Shown here: positions 10,635 to 21,248 of the stretch, one piece after another
How the letters are laid out: every line of letters begins with the position of its first letter
Numbering within the stretch: the first letter of the stretch is position 1
Source of the DNA: Aphelidium insulamus
Taxonomy: Eukaryota > Aphelidiomycota > Aphelidea > Aphelidiaceae
Assembly: GCA_036784855.1 (NCBI GenBank)
Contig: JAZDSV010000009.1
Location: 36,001-100,000 of the forward strand
DNA: 64,000 nucleotides
Direction: 5' to 3'
Made by a program: the position numbers and the translations under genes
Notes under the pieces: generated by a model
What the model saw: the letters and a program-made list of their open reading frames with translations, nothing else
Told to the model about the DNA's origin: nothing
Database searches by the model: none

Positions 10635-12462
10635 ATGGCCGAGTACAAGAAACTCTCCATCAAGCGATATCCGCGCCTTATAGAACACGGGGACGCAGAG
10701 ACGCGCTACTGGCAAAAGTTCAAGGTGTGTACACATATATATATTCGCTTACATGCAGAGATAGGCAACTTACCACTCACAGAGCCAAGTACGCGTCAAA
10801 GAGTACGCGCCCATCACGTCTATCGAGTTCTGCCGGGTGGCGCCGCACGATTTCGCCGTCACCAGCTCCACCCGCATCCAGATATACTCCACCAAGACGC
10901 ATGCCATCAAGAAGACCATCTCGCGCTTCAAGGACACGGCGTACGGCGCCAGTTTCCGCAGCGATGGCCGGCTGGTGTGCGCCGGCGACGCGTCTGGCAC
11001 CGTGCAAGTGTTCGACATGAACAGCCGCGCCATCCTGCGCCAGTTCACCGGCCACTCCACCACGGCGCCCGTGCACCGCACCCAGTTCCTGGCGTCCAAC
11101 ACGCAGGTGGTGTCGGCGTCCGATGATTGTTCGGTGCGCGTGTGGGACATTCCCTCGCAAGCCACGGTGCAGTGCTGGGCGGGCGAGCACACGGACAATG
11201 TGCGTGCGCTGACGGTTTCGCGCAGCAACCCCAACATCGTCATCAGCGGCGCCTACGACCACACGGTCAAGGTGTGGGACGTGCGGCAGGCGCAGTCGTG
11301 CATGACACTCACGCACCGCTTGCACAACGGCGCTGTCATGCGAGACCTTAGTTCCGATACTGGCAGTGGCGGCGTCGGTGTGCCGGTGGAGGCGGTGCTC
11401 ACATTTCCCGGTGATGCCGTGATTCTCAGTGCGGCCGGCAACCACCTGGTGGCGTGGGATATTCTGGGCGGCGCTGGTGGCCGCATCCTGCACGCCGGCA
11501 GCAACCACCAAAAGACCATCACGTGCCTGGCATTGGACGGCGAGTGCAGGCGTGTGCTGTCCGGCTCGCTGGACCAGCACGTCAAAGTGTACGACACCGC
11601 CGACTACCACGTCATCCACTCGTTCAAGTATCCGTCGCCGATCCTGTCCGTGGGCATGTCCCCCGATAATACACACGTTGTCGCCGGCGCCGTCAATGGT
11701 CTGCTCTCCATCAGGGAGCGTGTGCGCGGCGGTGGCGCCGACACCGACTTGAACAGTGCTACCGATCCATTTGCCATGGTGCCGTCCATGCGGTCGTCGA
11801 CGCTGATGTCGCGGCACGAGCGGGACCAGCAGCGCAATGGCGGCTCGTACAAGTTCTTCATTCGCGGACAGCACCGTCTACCCGGCGATGACGATGCCGT
11901 CATTCAGTCGGGCAAGAAGCCAAAACTGAAATCCTTTGAGAAGCTGCTCAAGAAGTTTCAATATGGCCAGGCGCTTGATGAGTCTCTCGCGGCAAGTAAT
12001 TACAGTATCTGTTCATGTATGTCTTTTATATCACGTGCTGCACAGACTGGAATGCCCGTTGCGACCGTGATAACACTGCTGGAAGAGCTGATTCTGCGTG
12101 GAGATGGTCTGCGAATTGCGCTGGCCAGCCGTGATGACACTGCACTGGAACCGATTCTCCACTTTGTCATGCGCAATGTGGTGCACCCACGCTACGTCGA
12201 CACACTCTCTGCGGTGCTCGACACTATTCTAGGTTGGTTTCAATGTTGTATTATTATTCTGTAAATGAAAATATCCGGTATTTATCTAACAATAAATACA
12301 GACATATACGGCAACGTGGCACACTCATCACCGATTATCGCGGCGCTGTTTAAAAAGATTCGGCGCAAGACTCGCGAAGAGCTGGAACTGCAAAAGGAGA
12401 TGCAGCGCATGATGGGCGTCATGGAAATGCTTTTATCATTCGCAGAATTGTCTGCCGCCTGA
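10635..12462 (+). CDS. UTP15: UTP15, U3 snoRNP / t-UTP WD40 protein
   Basis: Exons 10635..10724, 10783..12232 and 12302..12462. The first intron starts GTGTGT; the last starts GTTGGT and is needed because the long frame stops in it. The N-terminus (YKKLSIKRYPR, YWQKFK) and seven-bladed WD40 repeats (VVSASDDCSVRVWDI, VISGAYDHTVKVWDV, VLSGSLDQHVKVYDT) are followed by the UTP15 C-terminal domain (KLKSFEKLLKKFQYGQALD, VATVITLLEELILRGDGLRIAL). UTP15 is part of the small-subunit processome and promotes rDNA transcription and early pre-rRNA cleavage in the nucleolus. A 54-base in-frame stretch at 11992..12045 has a GCAAGT start and a CACAG end and is probably a GC-AG intron, because family members pass directly from QALD-like to MPVA-like sequence. 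Confidence 0.9.
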
Positions 12463-12532
12463 TTATAAATTATAGATAGAAATAATCGTGTGTCTGTCTG
12501 TCTGTCTGTCTATGTATTGCACAAGTGACGGC

Positions 12533-15500
12533 CTAGAAGAGCCCTTTGACCCGGCCCGTCTCATAGTCCAGGTCCACGTCGTAGAAGCATGGCCGGGTGG
12601 GCAGACCGGGCATTGTCTGCATCTCACCCACCAGCGGGTAGAGGAACCCGGCGCCGACACTGGCACGCACGTCGCGGATGGGCAGCGTGAACCCCGACGG
12701 CACATTCTTCACCTTGGCGTCGGCGGTGAATGAGTATTGTGTCTTTGCCATGCAAATGGGCAGCTTGTCGTAGCCTTGTTGCCGGCTGTACAAGTCGATC
12801 TGGGCGGCGGCCTGCTCCGACAGCTCAATGTCGTCGGCGCCGTACATTTCCCGGGCAATGGTGCGTATCTTGTCCGCAATGGGCAGGTCCAGATCGTACA
12901 GAAACTTGAATTGAGGGTTCGACGACGGGGTGGATGCACACGCATCCATCACCAGACGGGCAAGTGGTACGGCTCCGGCACCTCCGTCAGCCCAGTGCGA
13001 CGCCTCCACAGCACCAACGGCTCCAGCGCTCAGTGCCGCCTCCTTGATCACGGCAATCTCGGCCTCCGTGTCCGTGCTATATAAACAGAAGAATATAAGA
13101 GCCAGATCCACGATATGATACAACAGAATTCATGATACCTGAAGCGGTTGACGGCCACCACGACCGGAACACCGAATTTGCGAGCATTGCTAATGTGACG
13201 CTGCATGTTTTTGACGCCTTCGCGCACCAGCGGCAAGTCTTCGGTGCGGTACTGCGACGCCAGCTGCTTGCCCGGCACAACTTGCGGCCCGCCTCCATGC
13301 ATCTTGGTGGCCTTCACGGTGGCCACGAGGACCACGCAGTCTGGCACCAGTCCGGACGCACGGCACTTTATGTTGAAGAACTTTTCCATGCCAATGTCGG
13401 CGCCGAATCCGGCCTCGGTGACCACATAGCCGCCATTATCGCCGCCGGCCAACTTGAGTGCCAGTTTATCGGCCAGTATGGAAGAGTTGCCGTGTGCAAT
13501 GTTGGCGAACGGGCCGGCATGTACGAATACCGGCGTGCCCTCCAGCGTCTGCATCAGATTCGGCATAATGGCGTCCTTCATGAGCACAGTCAGTGCGCCG
13601 CCAACACCCAGATCATCGGCGGTTACAGGGCGGCCAGAGCGGGACATGGCCACTAGCATTCGGCCCAGCCGATCACGCATATCCTTCAACCCTGTGGCCA
13701 GCGCCAATATGGCCATCACCTCGCTGGCCACGGCAATGTCGAAGCCGGTCTGACGCTCGCGGCCCTGCTCCGTGGCGTTCTGGCCAATGGTCACTCGGCG
13801 CAGAAAGCGGTCATTGGTGTCCAGAACGCGCTGCCACGTGATCGTGGCCGGGTCAATATCCAGACGAACGAAATCAGACACCTGCGCGCTGTCCAGCTGG
13901 TCCGGTGTGATCCGGTCGGCATTCGGGACACCCAGTCGCTGCAGTCTGCCACGCATGACGGGTGTAAAGTCCTGGCGACTACTTCGTGCGTCCTCCTTGC
14001 TCTCTTTCACCGGGCACAGCCGCGAGAAGAGCGCCTCGTCCGTCTGTGTGGCCTCGTGAAACATTCGGGCGTCGATTGCTGCGGCCAGCAGGTTGTTGGC
14101 AGCGGTGACGGCGTGGATGTCGCCCGTCAAGTGCAAGTTGAACTCGTCCATCGGAATGACTTGCGCGTAGCCGCCACCCGCCGCGCCGCCCTTTATCCCG
14201 AACGTGGGTCCCTGACTTGGCTGTCTATAAAGAGTGTTACTATACATAGTTATACGTCCGCTTCAAGTATACACACTTACCGAACGCAAGCAAATGCACG
14301 CTTGCCCAGATGGGCACCAAGTGCCTGCACAATTCCAATGGTGGTGGTGGACTTGCCCTCGCCAAGCGGCGTGGGAGTGATACCGGCCACCACGACGTAG
14401 TTGCCATTGGAGCGCGACTGCAGCCGCTGCAACACATCCAAGTGCACCTTGGCCTTGTACTCGCCGTACAGATCGTACTCGCCGGGCACCAGCCCGATCT
14501 CGCGCGCCACCTGACTGATGGGTTTCGGCTGCTGTGCATTGGCAATGTCAATGTCGGCCGGCACCGGGCGCGCCAGGGCAAGCGGCAAGTACTCGGTGGC
14601 CACCGCAGGCGCCCCGTCCAAAAACCGCTTGGCACTGATGACGGTGTTTTGCAGCAGCATCGCCACCGTCATTGGCCCAACGCCACCCGGCACCGGCGTG
14701 ATCAGCGATGCCACCTCGACGGCGCTGGCAAACTCCACGTCGCCTACCAGACGCATGCCGGACTTGCGCGACGCATCCGGCACCGAATTGGTGCCCACAT
14801 CAATCACCACCGCGCCCGGTTTCAGCCAGTCTCCCTTGACCAGCTCGGGCACACCAACAGCCGCCACCACAATGTCGGCATTGCGGCACTATTAAATATC
14901 ATAGGTCTTCTCCATATATATGTAGAACACTTACCGCGGCGGCAATGTTGTCACTGCGCGAGTGGCACAGAGTGACGGTGGCATCCTGTTTCAGTAGCAG
15001 CTGGAACACGGGCCTTCCAACGATATTGCTGCGGCCAATGACCACGGCATTCTTGCCGGCCACCTGGACATTGTATCGACGCAACAGCTCCATGACACCC
15101 TTGGGCGTGCACGACTCAAACACTGGCCGGCACCCCTTCTTGGCCAGATGGCCCATATTAACCGAGTGGAACCTGAGATTATACATATTAAGATAGATTC
15201 TATCTATAAAGATAACTTGCCCGTCAACGTCCTTGTCTACGGTAATCGCCTCAGTCACAATCTCGCTGTCAATGTGCGGCGGTAGAGGCAGCTGTATTAT
15301 AATTCCATGCACGGTCACGTCGCGATTAAGCTGTTGCACGCGTGCCAACAACTGCACGAGTCAACATCATATCGTTATTATACATTCCAAGATATATAAT
15401 GCATATATAATGAATACAAACTATCATGGACATACCTGTGACTGCGAGATGGTGTCGGGCAATCGCTCCAATGTCAGTGATATTCCAGCCTGTTCAACGC

Positions 15501-15991
15501 GTTAGCCACCACATTACACATCTATCTGCACACACACACACACACACACACACACCTCTGCAGCCGCCTTCTTCTTCATGTTGACGTAGACGGTCGAGTC
15601 GTCACGCGTACCCACTTGCACAATGGCCAGATGGGGCAGCCAGGACGGGTGGAGTGCGCGCAATGCCGCAACTTCTGCGCGCAGCTCATCGCGTATGCTC
15701 CTATAGGGCACGGTGTTATAAGCACAGTAAGCCAAGATGCAGCAAGATGCTAACGCACTGTGCCGTCAGCTTGCCATCAATCAGTTTGTGGGCGTATGGC
15801 GGTGGCGATTGCATCGCTGACGGCGCGACCATCAAGGTACAATTACTCGGAGTGGACAGTGCGGGTGACAAGCGATGGGTGCCGTGGTGGGTGTGCACGA
15901 AGCGGCGTGCAAAGCTGTTGCAGAGCTGGCGGCGCTGGCTGATACAACGTTCAACAACTACAATTGAGCGTGTGACCGCGCCGAGAAGCAT
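12533..15991 (-). CDS. C1-tetrahydrofolate synthase, trifunctional
   Basis: Eight exons: 15759..15991, 15556..15700, 15436..15489, 15221..15351, 14935..15172, 14281..14888, 13139..14224 and 12533..13076; all phases agree. The N-terminal half is the methylene-THF dehydrogenase/cyclohydrolase ([11 protein letters not shown] with the catalytic Lys, [41 protein letters not shown]). The C-terminal half is formate-THF ligase ([13 protein letters not shown]-loop, [26 protein letters not shown]). It interconverts one-carbon folates for purine, thymidylate and formate metabolism. From the ATG at 15991 there is a 53-residue Arg/Ser-rich leader with one acidic residue, a plausible mitochondrial presequence. 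A second ATG at 15832 would give a 959-residue cytosolic form. Intron 15173..15220 is GC-AG (GCAAGT). Intron 15490..15555 carries a (CA)n tract. Confidence 0.93.
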
Positions 15992-16262
15992 TCACACTGC
16001 ACTGCACGCGCACAATCAGGGCAAATTCTTCCTTGATCGCATTTTAAACAGTATCACTCCAAATTATGCATAATAATTGCATAATAATGCGTGAAATAAA
16101 AGGGAACAGAGCTGCAGTTACTGAACGATGTCCACCTAGTAGGTGGCACCCACGGATACAGCTATACTATGAATACATTGGCATGAAGGCCTCTGCATTG
16201 CGGGCCCACTCATCTGCCAGCGGTTTAGCCGTCTCACAATACTGATACTCAACAGATATATT

Positions 16263-16770
16263 ATGGTGGACACGTCACAGAAGCGCTGCTGTAAGTGCAA
16301 AAACGTATTCTTGGGCAGCGCTGTTCGGGGCGGAATCGAATGTCAGGGCCATATGCATTGGCTGTGCAAAGGTTGCTTCCTGCCAACTGCCATCATATTG
16401 GCCACCCATCCGCGACAGTTGATTACCAACTCGTTTCGAATTATTCCGCGTCCCGTGGCTGGCTGCACTGACAGTGGCACAGGCATTGCGTATGAGTCAG
16501 AGAAATAGTTGCGTCATATGAACGTGAAGCACGGCAGCTGATTGCCAAACAGTCCCCGCGCCGCCTGGTGACCAGTTGACGTGAATCCCGCAGGCCATAT
16601 CTCTCGGTCTTGCTCATCTGACGGCTCAGGTGGATACACGGATTTGCGACAACAGCACTAATGCGACTCTGTGTCGATTACTGCAATCATTCTGTACCGA
16701 GTTTGGGTACACACTGTGCAACCATTCAGACTATCTGTACACTTGCTGCAAGAATTCACTCTGGACTTGA
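16263..16770 (+). pseudogene. Decayed Cys-rich zinc-finger-like locus
   Basis: An 81-residue ORF (16263..16508) begins MVDTSQKRCCKCKNVFLG and has Cys/His spacing (CCKCK, IECQGHMHWLCKGC) like half a RING or similar zinc finger. Beyond its stop, protein-like pieces continue in other frames: YEREARQLIAKQ near 16516 and a Cys-rich stretch (ICDNSTNATLCRLLQSFCTE, then LYTCCKN) to about 16770. Neighbouring fragments in shifted frames suggest one gene broken by frameshifts, though a real short gene plus introns is possible. The family is not identified. It lies between C1-THF synthase and a secreted-protein gene. Confidence 0.45.
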
Positions 16771-16850
16771 AGCTGTAAAGCATTGTAAAGCAGTGTTGAA
16801 GAATAGAGAATGTGTCACCTGATCACAGATGGGCGTGCGCTCGCGATCAG

Positions 16851-16857
16851 CCAATGA
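16851..16857. promoter_or_regulatory. CCAATGA box
   Basis: A CCAAT-type motif 75 bases upstream of the ATG of the secreted Pro-rich protein, in the same position class as the CCAATCA box upstream of the secreted kinase. Confidence 0.4.
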
Positions 16858-16931
16858 GCGGCGAGCAGATTGATCCGCGCGGAAATCTGGCGCAATTTTC
16901 TTGCTCACTTTTCATTGCTCGTTCACACTTT

Positions 16932-17525
16932 ATGCGCGCGATCCTCATTGCCTTGATGCTGACCTGTGCTTACGGCATGCCTGTGCCTGGCACCGACGAT
17001 GACGAAGTAATTGACGCATTTTCATCTCCTGGTGAATCGTTTAGGCGGTATTTGCCGCGTAACCGTGGAGGACACGATGTTTTCCCATCCCGCGCACCAT
17101 TGCAAGGGGGAGAAGTGTCGCGCAGTGTTCAAAGCGGCGGGATGGTTTATGATCCGCCACTGAAAGAGGCTCAAGTCCAAGGGCCTCCCGCATTTTATGG
17201 CCGCGCACAACCACCGCCTCGTCCACCGCGGCCACCGCAACATCCATCACATCCGCCTCTTCCGCCGCGAAGACATCAGCGAGTTCAGCAACAAGGCCAG
17301 CCACAGAAGTCGACACAAGTCCCAAAAAACGCCGGCAAATCATGTTTCGATATTTTTGATGATCCTGATATGGATATTGATGCCGGTAATCACGACTATC
17401 ACGGCACACGTGATCTGTATTCATACACTCCTTATCCGGAGCCGAGCAAGTTGGCAGTGCTCGTGGCCAAAAAAATTGATAAACTGCAACGCAAATATGG
17501 ATGGAAAAATAGCGATGATTACTAA
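16932..17525 (+). CDS. Secreted Pro-rich protein, unknown function
   Basis: Intronless gene of 197 residues. I choose the ATG at 16932 because it gives a clean signal peptide (MRAILIALMLTCAYG) followed by MPVPGTDDDE; the longer in-frame start at 16812 would bury it. The mature part is polar and disordered-looking, with a Pro/Arg/His-rich centre (PPPRPPRPPQHPSHPPLPPR), a Gln-rich stretch, an acidic patch (FDDPDMDID) and a C-terminal helix (LAVLVAKKIDKLQRKYGWK). No domain was recognised. The start of the mature part resembles that of the secreted F-box-like protein at 6417 (MPMTPKDSS). It may belong to a group of secreted effector-like genes in this region. Confidence 0.65.
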   Translation: MRAILIALMLTCAYGMPVPGTDDDEVIDAFSSPGESFRRYLPRNRGGHDVFPSRAPLQGGEVSRSVQSGGMVYDPPLKEAQVQGPPAFYGRAQPPPRPPRPPQHPSHPPLPPRRHQRVQQQGQPQKSTQVPKNAGKSCFDIFDDPDMDIDAGNHDYHGTRDLYSYTPYPEPSKLAVLVAKKIDKLQRKYGWKNSDDY

Positions 17526-17601
17526 ACTATTGATATGTCATGCGTAGCACCACGGCCACTCAGATCAATAAAAAATATTATCGTAAACATTTTGCACTAT
17601 T

Positions 17602-19347
17602 CTATGCTTCTGAATCGCGCGCAACATCAGATGAAGTACGGTAGTCTGGCATAGTCGACGTGCACAGCAAATCTGCCGGGACAACGGCGGCACTGACTGC
17701 AGATCCCCGACCCACCATATCTAGTGCCACCGTGCGCAGTCCTTTGGCATGGGCCACGCTTGCAGGCATGGCGCCAATAGGGCAACCACCAGTCCAACCG
17801 TCATCAGCCGGCAGCCGGCGCCACCTTTCTTTGGTGGACATCAGTGTAGCAGCCGGCACTGAAGTTGCTTGTACCGTGGCTGAGCTGTCGATCGCTTGTC
17901 TGGAGCGCTTGACAAGTGCATCAACGTCGAGTTGATGGGATGGACGGCGTTTCAAGCCGTCAGTTGCTGGCAGTGACTTGGCGGTGGCGGTGTCGGGGCA
18001 CATGGACTCGGCCAGCTTGATTATGAGCAGCGCCGAGCCGTGGTGCAGTCTGGATCCATTCAGCTCCAGATATTCCAGCAGCGGTGCAGCCACAACTCCT
18101 GTATGCGGGTGCGGCCGGCGCAGAATCCTCTCCAACAATGCCATTGTAGATTTCCGTTTGATATGGTCTTCCATGGCTTGATAGCCAGCCAGGCAAGCGC
18201 CGGCACAATATTGTGCCCACAGAGCCATTGTGTAGCGCTGACTGGTGCTGCTCACTGGACCGCGCAGCTGGTCATTGCATGCATCCAACAGCGCTTGTAT
18301 CAATGGTGGGAGCAGTAGCTGCAACTCGGTCAACATGGGCACCCACAACGAAGACACATCTGCCGGCAACTGCGTGTCACCGGGGGATGCCCGTTTCCTA
18401 AAATGGTTTAAGCAGGGTGTACTAGAGACTGCATTCAATATAACGCACCTTTTGCTGACAGGCACCAATAGGCCGCCGGTGCCATCACCGCCGCCGACAA
18501 GGTGTTGCACAATGACGGCAATAAGCTTAACGGGACACTGCTGCCGCCACCGCTGCAATTGCTCATCGCCGAGCAGGTTGTCCAGTGCAGCCAGACCACT
18601 GTCAGCTTTCAGTTCGGCCTTGCGTGCCGCCTTGAAGACGCGCAGCAATCTACCAACATGCGCGTGCATATCTTCGGCACTGCTGCCACCAGTGTGACCG
18701 GCACATGCAGCCGCTGCCGCTTCCTTGGCAGTGTCTGCGGCGGCCGATGCTGCTGCTGCTGCTGCAGCTCTCCAGTATGTATCACGGAGCCAGTCGGTAG
18801 CCTCGCGCGCCGATTTGCGCAACAAATGCAAACTGGGCAGGTGGTCGTGGGTGGCCGCGTGACGCACATCCACCAAGTAGCCCGGCAGGTCCAGCGTCTG
18901 TGCCAGTGAGGCGATGGGCAGCGCGTATGCCGCCTTTTGCTGCTGGTCCAGCACGCCATTCACAAACCGCACAATGGCCACGGCGTACACCGTCTGCAGC
19001 ATGTGCTCGCTGATGTGCTGTGCGGTGCCACCATCATCAGCAGCACAACTGGTAGTATCCATATCGTTGTCGTCAGTCCCGGCTGCGCGGTCATGCAGCT
19101 GGGCGTCCATCAGGGCCGCGGTGGACTCGACCGCAATCGGCACACGGCCGCGCATTTGCCACAGCTGCACGCGTCTGATGGCCCGCCGGAGTCTCTGCCC
19201 CCCGGCATCCGTATTATTCGTATTAGCATCCGTATTATCAGAGTAGTAGGCCACAGTAGAGGAGCCGTGCAGGTTGTCGGCAGGAAAGAAATCGCCGTAC
19301 ACGCTCGCCCATTCAGCGCGCGTTGTCCACGGCACGGCGCGTGGCAT
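17602..19347 (-). CDS. LAS1: LAS1, HEPN endoribonuclease of pre-rRNA ITS2
   Basis: Exons 18449..19347 and 17602..18397. The 51-base intron (GTGCGT...TTTTAG) is a multiple of three, so the frame also stays open through it, but its translation is out of character. The N-terminal HEPN domain carries the R-x4-H nuclease motif (RHAATH) within LVDVRHAATHDHLPSLHLLR, followed by ATDWLRDTYW, as in Las1/LAS1L. LAS1 works with the Grc3/NOL9 kinase to cut ITS2 and mature 5.8S and 25S/28S rRNA. The N-terminus (VPWTTRAEWASVYGDFF) also fits the family. The Ala-rich insert after the HEPN core and the long C-terminal region are variable. Together with UTP15 and NOG1 it is the third ribosome-biogenesis gene in 18 kb. 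Confidence 0.88.
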   Translation of the reverse strand: MPRAVPWTTRAEWASVYGDFFPADNLHGSSTVAYYSDNTDANTNNTDAGGQRLRRAIRRVQLWQMRGRVPIAVESTAALMDAQLHDRAAGTDDNDMDTTSCAADDGGTAQHISEHMLQTVYAVAIVRFVNGVLDQQQKAAYALPIASLAQTLDLPGYLVDVRHAATHDHLPSLHLLRKSAREATDWLRDTYWRAAAAAAASAAADTAKEAAAAACAGHTGGSSAEDMHAHVGRLLRVFKAARKAELKADSGLAALDNLLGDEQLQRWRQQCPVKLIAVIVQHLVGGGDGTGGLLVPVSKRCVILNAVSSTPCLNHFRKRASPGDTQLPADVSSLWVPMLTELQLLLPPLIQALLDACNDQLRGPVSSTSQRYTMALWAQYCAGACLAGYQAMEDHIKRKSTMALLERILRRPHPHTGVVAAPLLEYLELNGSRLHHGSALLIIKLAESMCPDTATAKSLPATDGLKRRPSHQLDVDALVKRSRQAIDSSATVQATSVPAATLMSTKERWRRLPADDGWTGGCPIGAMPASVAHAKGLRTVALDMVGRGSAVSAAVVPADLLCTSTMPDYRTSSDVARDSEA

Positions 19348-19762
19348 TTGTTGTGTTCAAGTTCTTCTTTTCTGTCTTTTATTGCATACACAATTAACCA
19401 CAATATAAATAATAGTCCAGGGGTCTGCATGAGTATTTTCCATATGTTGATATGTATGTAAATTATTTGATGGACATTCTATGCAGAGGGGTGCGTGATA
19501 ACAAAGACCATGTATATCTTAGGCATCATCAACTAAAAGTTCAAGTCCTCAGTGGCATTACACATATTAAGCAAGCACCGCTCACTGCACAAACTCACTA
19601 GACGGCTATTGCTTTTACATTGTCTCAATATGCAGAGTCCAAGTGAATCCCAGCTGCAGGCACCGCCGACTGTCCAATCAGTGAATTGCTGCTGCGTGGC
19701 TGCAGCTCACACGCACGCTGACCGCTGTTCATAGTTTTCATTCTTGTGCTTCTACTACTGCC
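19348..19762. promoter_or_regulatory. Divergent intergenic region, LAS1 and secreted kinase
   Basis: 415 bases between divergent genes. A CCAATCA box at 19674..19680 lies 83 bases upstream of the kinase ATG. No TATA box or coding sequence was recognised. Confidence 0.45.
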
Positions 19763-20947
19763 ATGACAGGCTGGTTCGCTACTGTGATGCTGCTGGTGGC
19801 AACGCCGTGCGCCCGTGCAGCGCCCGTAAAGATTGCGACCGACTCCCACGGCAACACTGATCCACAGCTATTCAGCGGCTGGCAGCACATCTCAGAGTGG
19901 TGGGACCAAAACAGCCAGGAAATCATTGATTATCGCGCTGAACCTGCTGTCGTTAAACCGCCTGAAAAGTGTTTTTTGAATCGGGAGAATCAAGAATGTC
20001 ACGCAGCTCTTATGCTTGAATGCCAGCAAGCTACTGCCATGCGGCAAGGTGAGGCAACGCACAGCAAAGTGCACGATCATTCAACGGACCCCGCAATCGC
20101 TCCACAATCTGTGGTCTCTGTGGAAGAAACCGCTGCAACCGAATGTCTTGACGAAGACGGTGAATTTATCGAAAGTGGTCAACTTCTAGGAGAAGGTAGT
20201 TTTGGGACAGTTTTGGCCGTGAAGCTCAAAAGAACTGATGCGCAATACGCGTTGAAGCGCATTTCGTCAACAGCAGAAAATCGAAAGTGGGTGTACGGCG
20301 AGTTGCGTGCTCTAGCCAGCCTACCGTCACACCGTTATATTATACGTACTCATTTTATTTGTCAAATGAAAGAGCAAGTTTCGTTGGTCATGGACTACAA
20401 ATCTGGTGGAGATTTGTCCGACTTGGTATTGCCAATTAGCGAGGATGATGCCAAGATCTATGTGGCACAGCTAGTACTGGCCGTGGAACACTTGCACCAA
20501 AATGGTATCATTCATCGCGATTTAAAGCTTGCCAACGTGCTATTAGATGATCCCATGGGTAAGAAAGTGACACTAGTGGATTTCGGCCTGTGCAAATGTG
20601 GAATGGGTAAGAATTCAATTACCAGAACTATGTGTGGTACTAGAGAATATGCTGCCCCTGAATTACTAAGTGATTTTGGCTACACTATGTCAGTAGACTG
20701 GTGGTCACTGGGCGTTACCCTATTTGGATTGATCACTGGTAAATATCCTTATGATGTGAACAACTATAGCAATGCGTGGCGTAACCGATTGCCAAATAAG
20801 CCAGAGGTCAACCCTGATTTAAAGCCAGTTTTTTATGGGTTTTTTGAGCGATATGCGACTGGGCGACTGGGCGAAGGTGGTGTGGAAGAATTTCAAAAAC
20901 TTGCATTTTTCCAGGGCATTAATTGGGATGCACCAGAGCTAGGGTGA
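19763..20947 (+). CDS. Secreted AGC-type Ser/Thr protein kinase
   Basis: Intronless gene of 394 residues. Residues 1-20 form a signal peptide (MTGWFATVMLLVATPCARAA). Residues 21-135 are a polar spacer with several cysteines. A complete kinase domain follows: Gly loop GEGSFGTV (143-150), catalytic Lys165 in YALKRI, HRDLKLANVLL (251-261), DFGLCK (273-278), CGTREYAAPELL, VDWWSLGV, and an AGC-like end (FQKLAFFQGINWDAPEL). All the key catalytic residues are present, so it should be active. The domain resembles cytosolic AGC kinases such as the SGK/Akt/PKC group, not the FAM20 or VLK kinases known from the secretory pathway. A signal peptide on an AGC kinase is unusual and suggests action in the secretory pathway, outside the cell or inside another cell. 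A broken paralogue follows 300 bases downstream. Confidence 0.85.
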   Translation: MTGWFATVMLLVATPCARAAPVKIATDSHGNTDPQLFSGWQHISEWWDQNSQEIIDYRAEPAVVKPPEKCFLNRENQECHAALMLECQQATAMRQGEATHSKVHDHSTDPAIAPQSVVSVEETAATECLDEDGEFIESGQLLGEGSFGTVLAVKLKRTDAQYALKRISSTAENRKWVYGELRALASLPSHRYIIRTHFICQMKEQVSLVMDYKSGGDLSDLVLPISEDDAKIYVAQLVLAVEHLHQNGIIHRDLKLANVLLDDPMGKKVTLVDFGLCKCGMGKNSITRTMCGTREYAAPELLSDFGYTMSVDWWSLGVTLFGLITGKYPYDVNNYSNAWRNRLPNKPEVNPDLKPVFYGFFERYATGRLGEGGVEEFQKLAFFQGINWDAPELG

Positions 20948-21248
20948 TGGAAAGATCGAAAATCCGTTACGAAGGATCTATTGCTCAAAAAAAGAATATT
21001 TAGATTCATTTTGTCGGAATTGGCAATATGTTGCTACATATTTATTGAAGTGAACACTGCTGTCTGCTAGGCTTTGTGTCACGTCATTTAGACAAGTTTT
21101 GTTTCAGATCGTTGTTGCCACATGTGTACTTGCTAACTTACAGATTTGGACGACGGCATGTATACATTTATACATGGATGGGGAATTATACGAACCCACC
21201 TATATATACATATCAGCAATACATACTCGTCAAGCTGCATATATTGTG

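Noticed and set aside
10777-11874. 365-codon minus-strand ORF opposite UTP15
   Set aside because: Antisense shadow of the WD40 exon, with no recognisable protein features.
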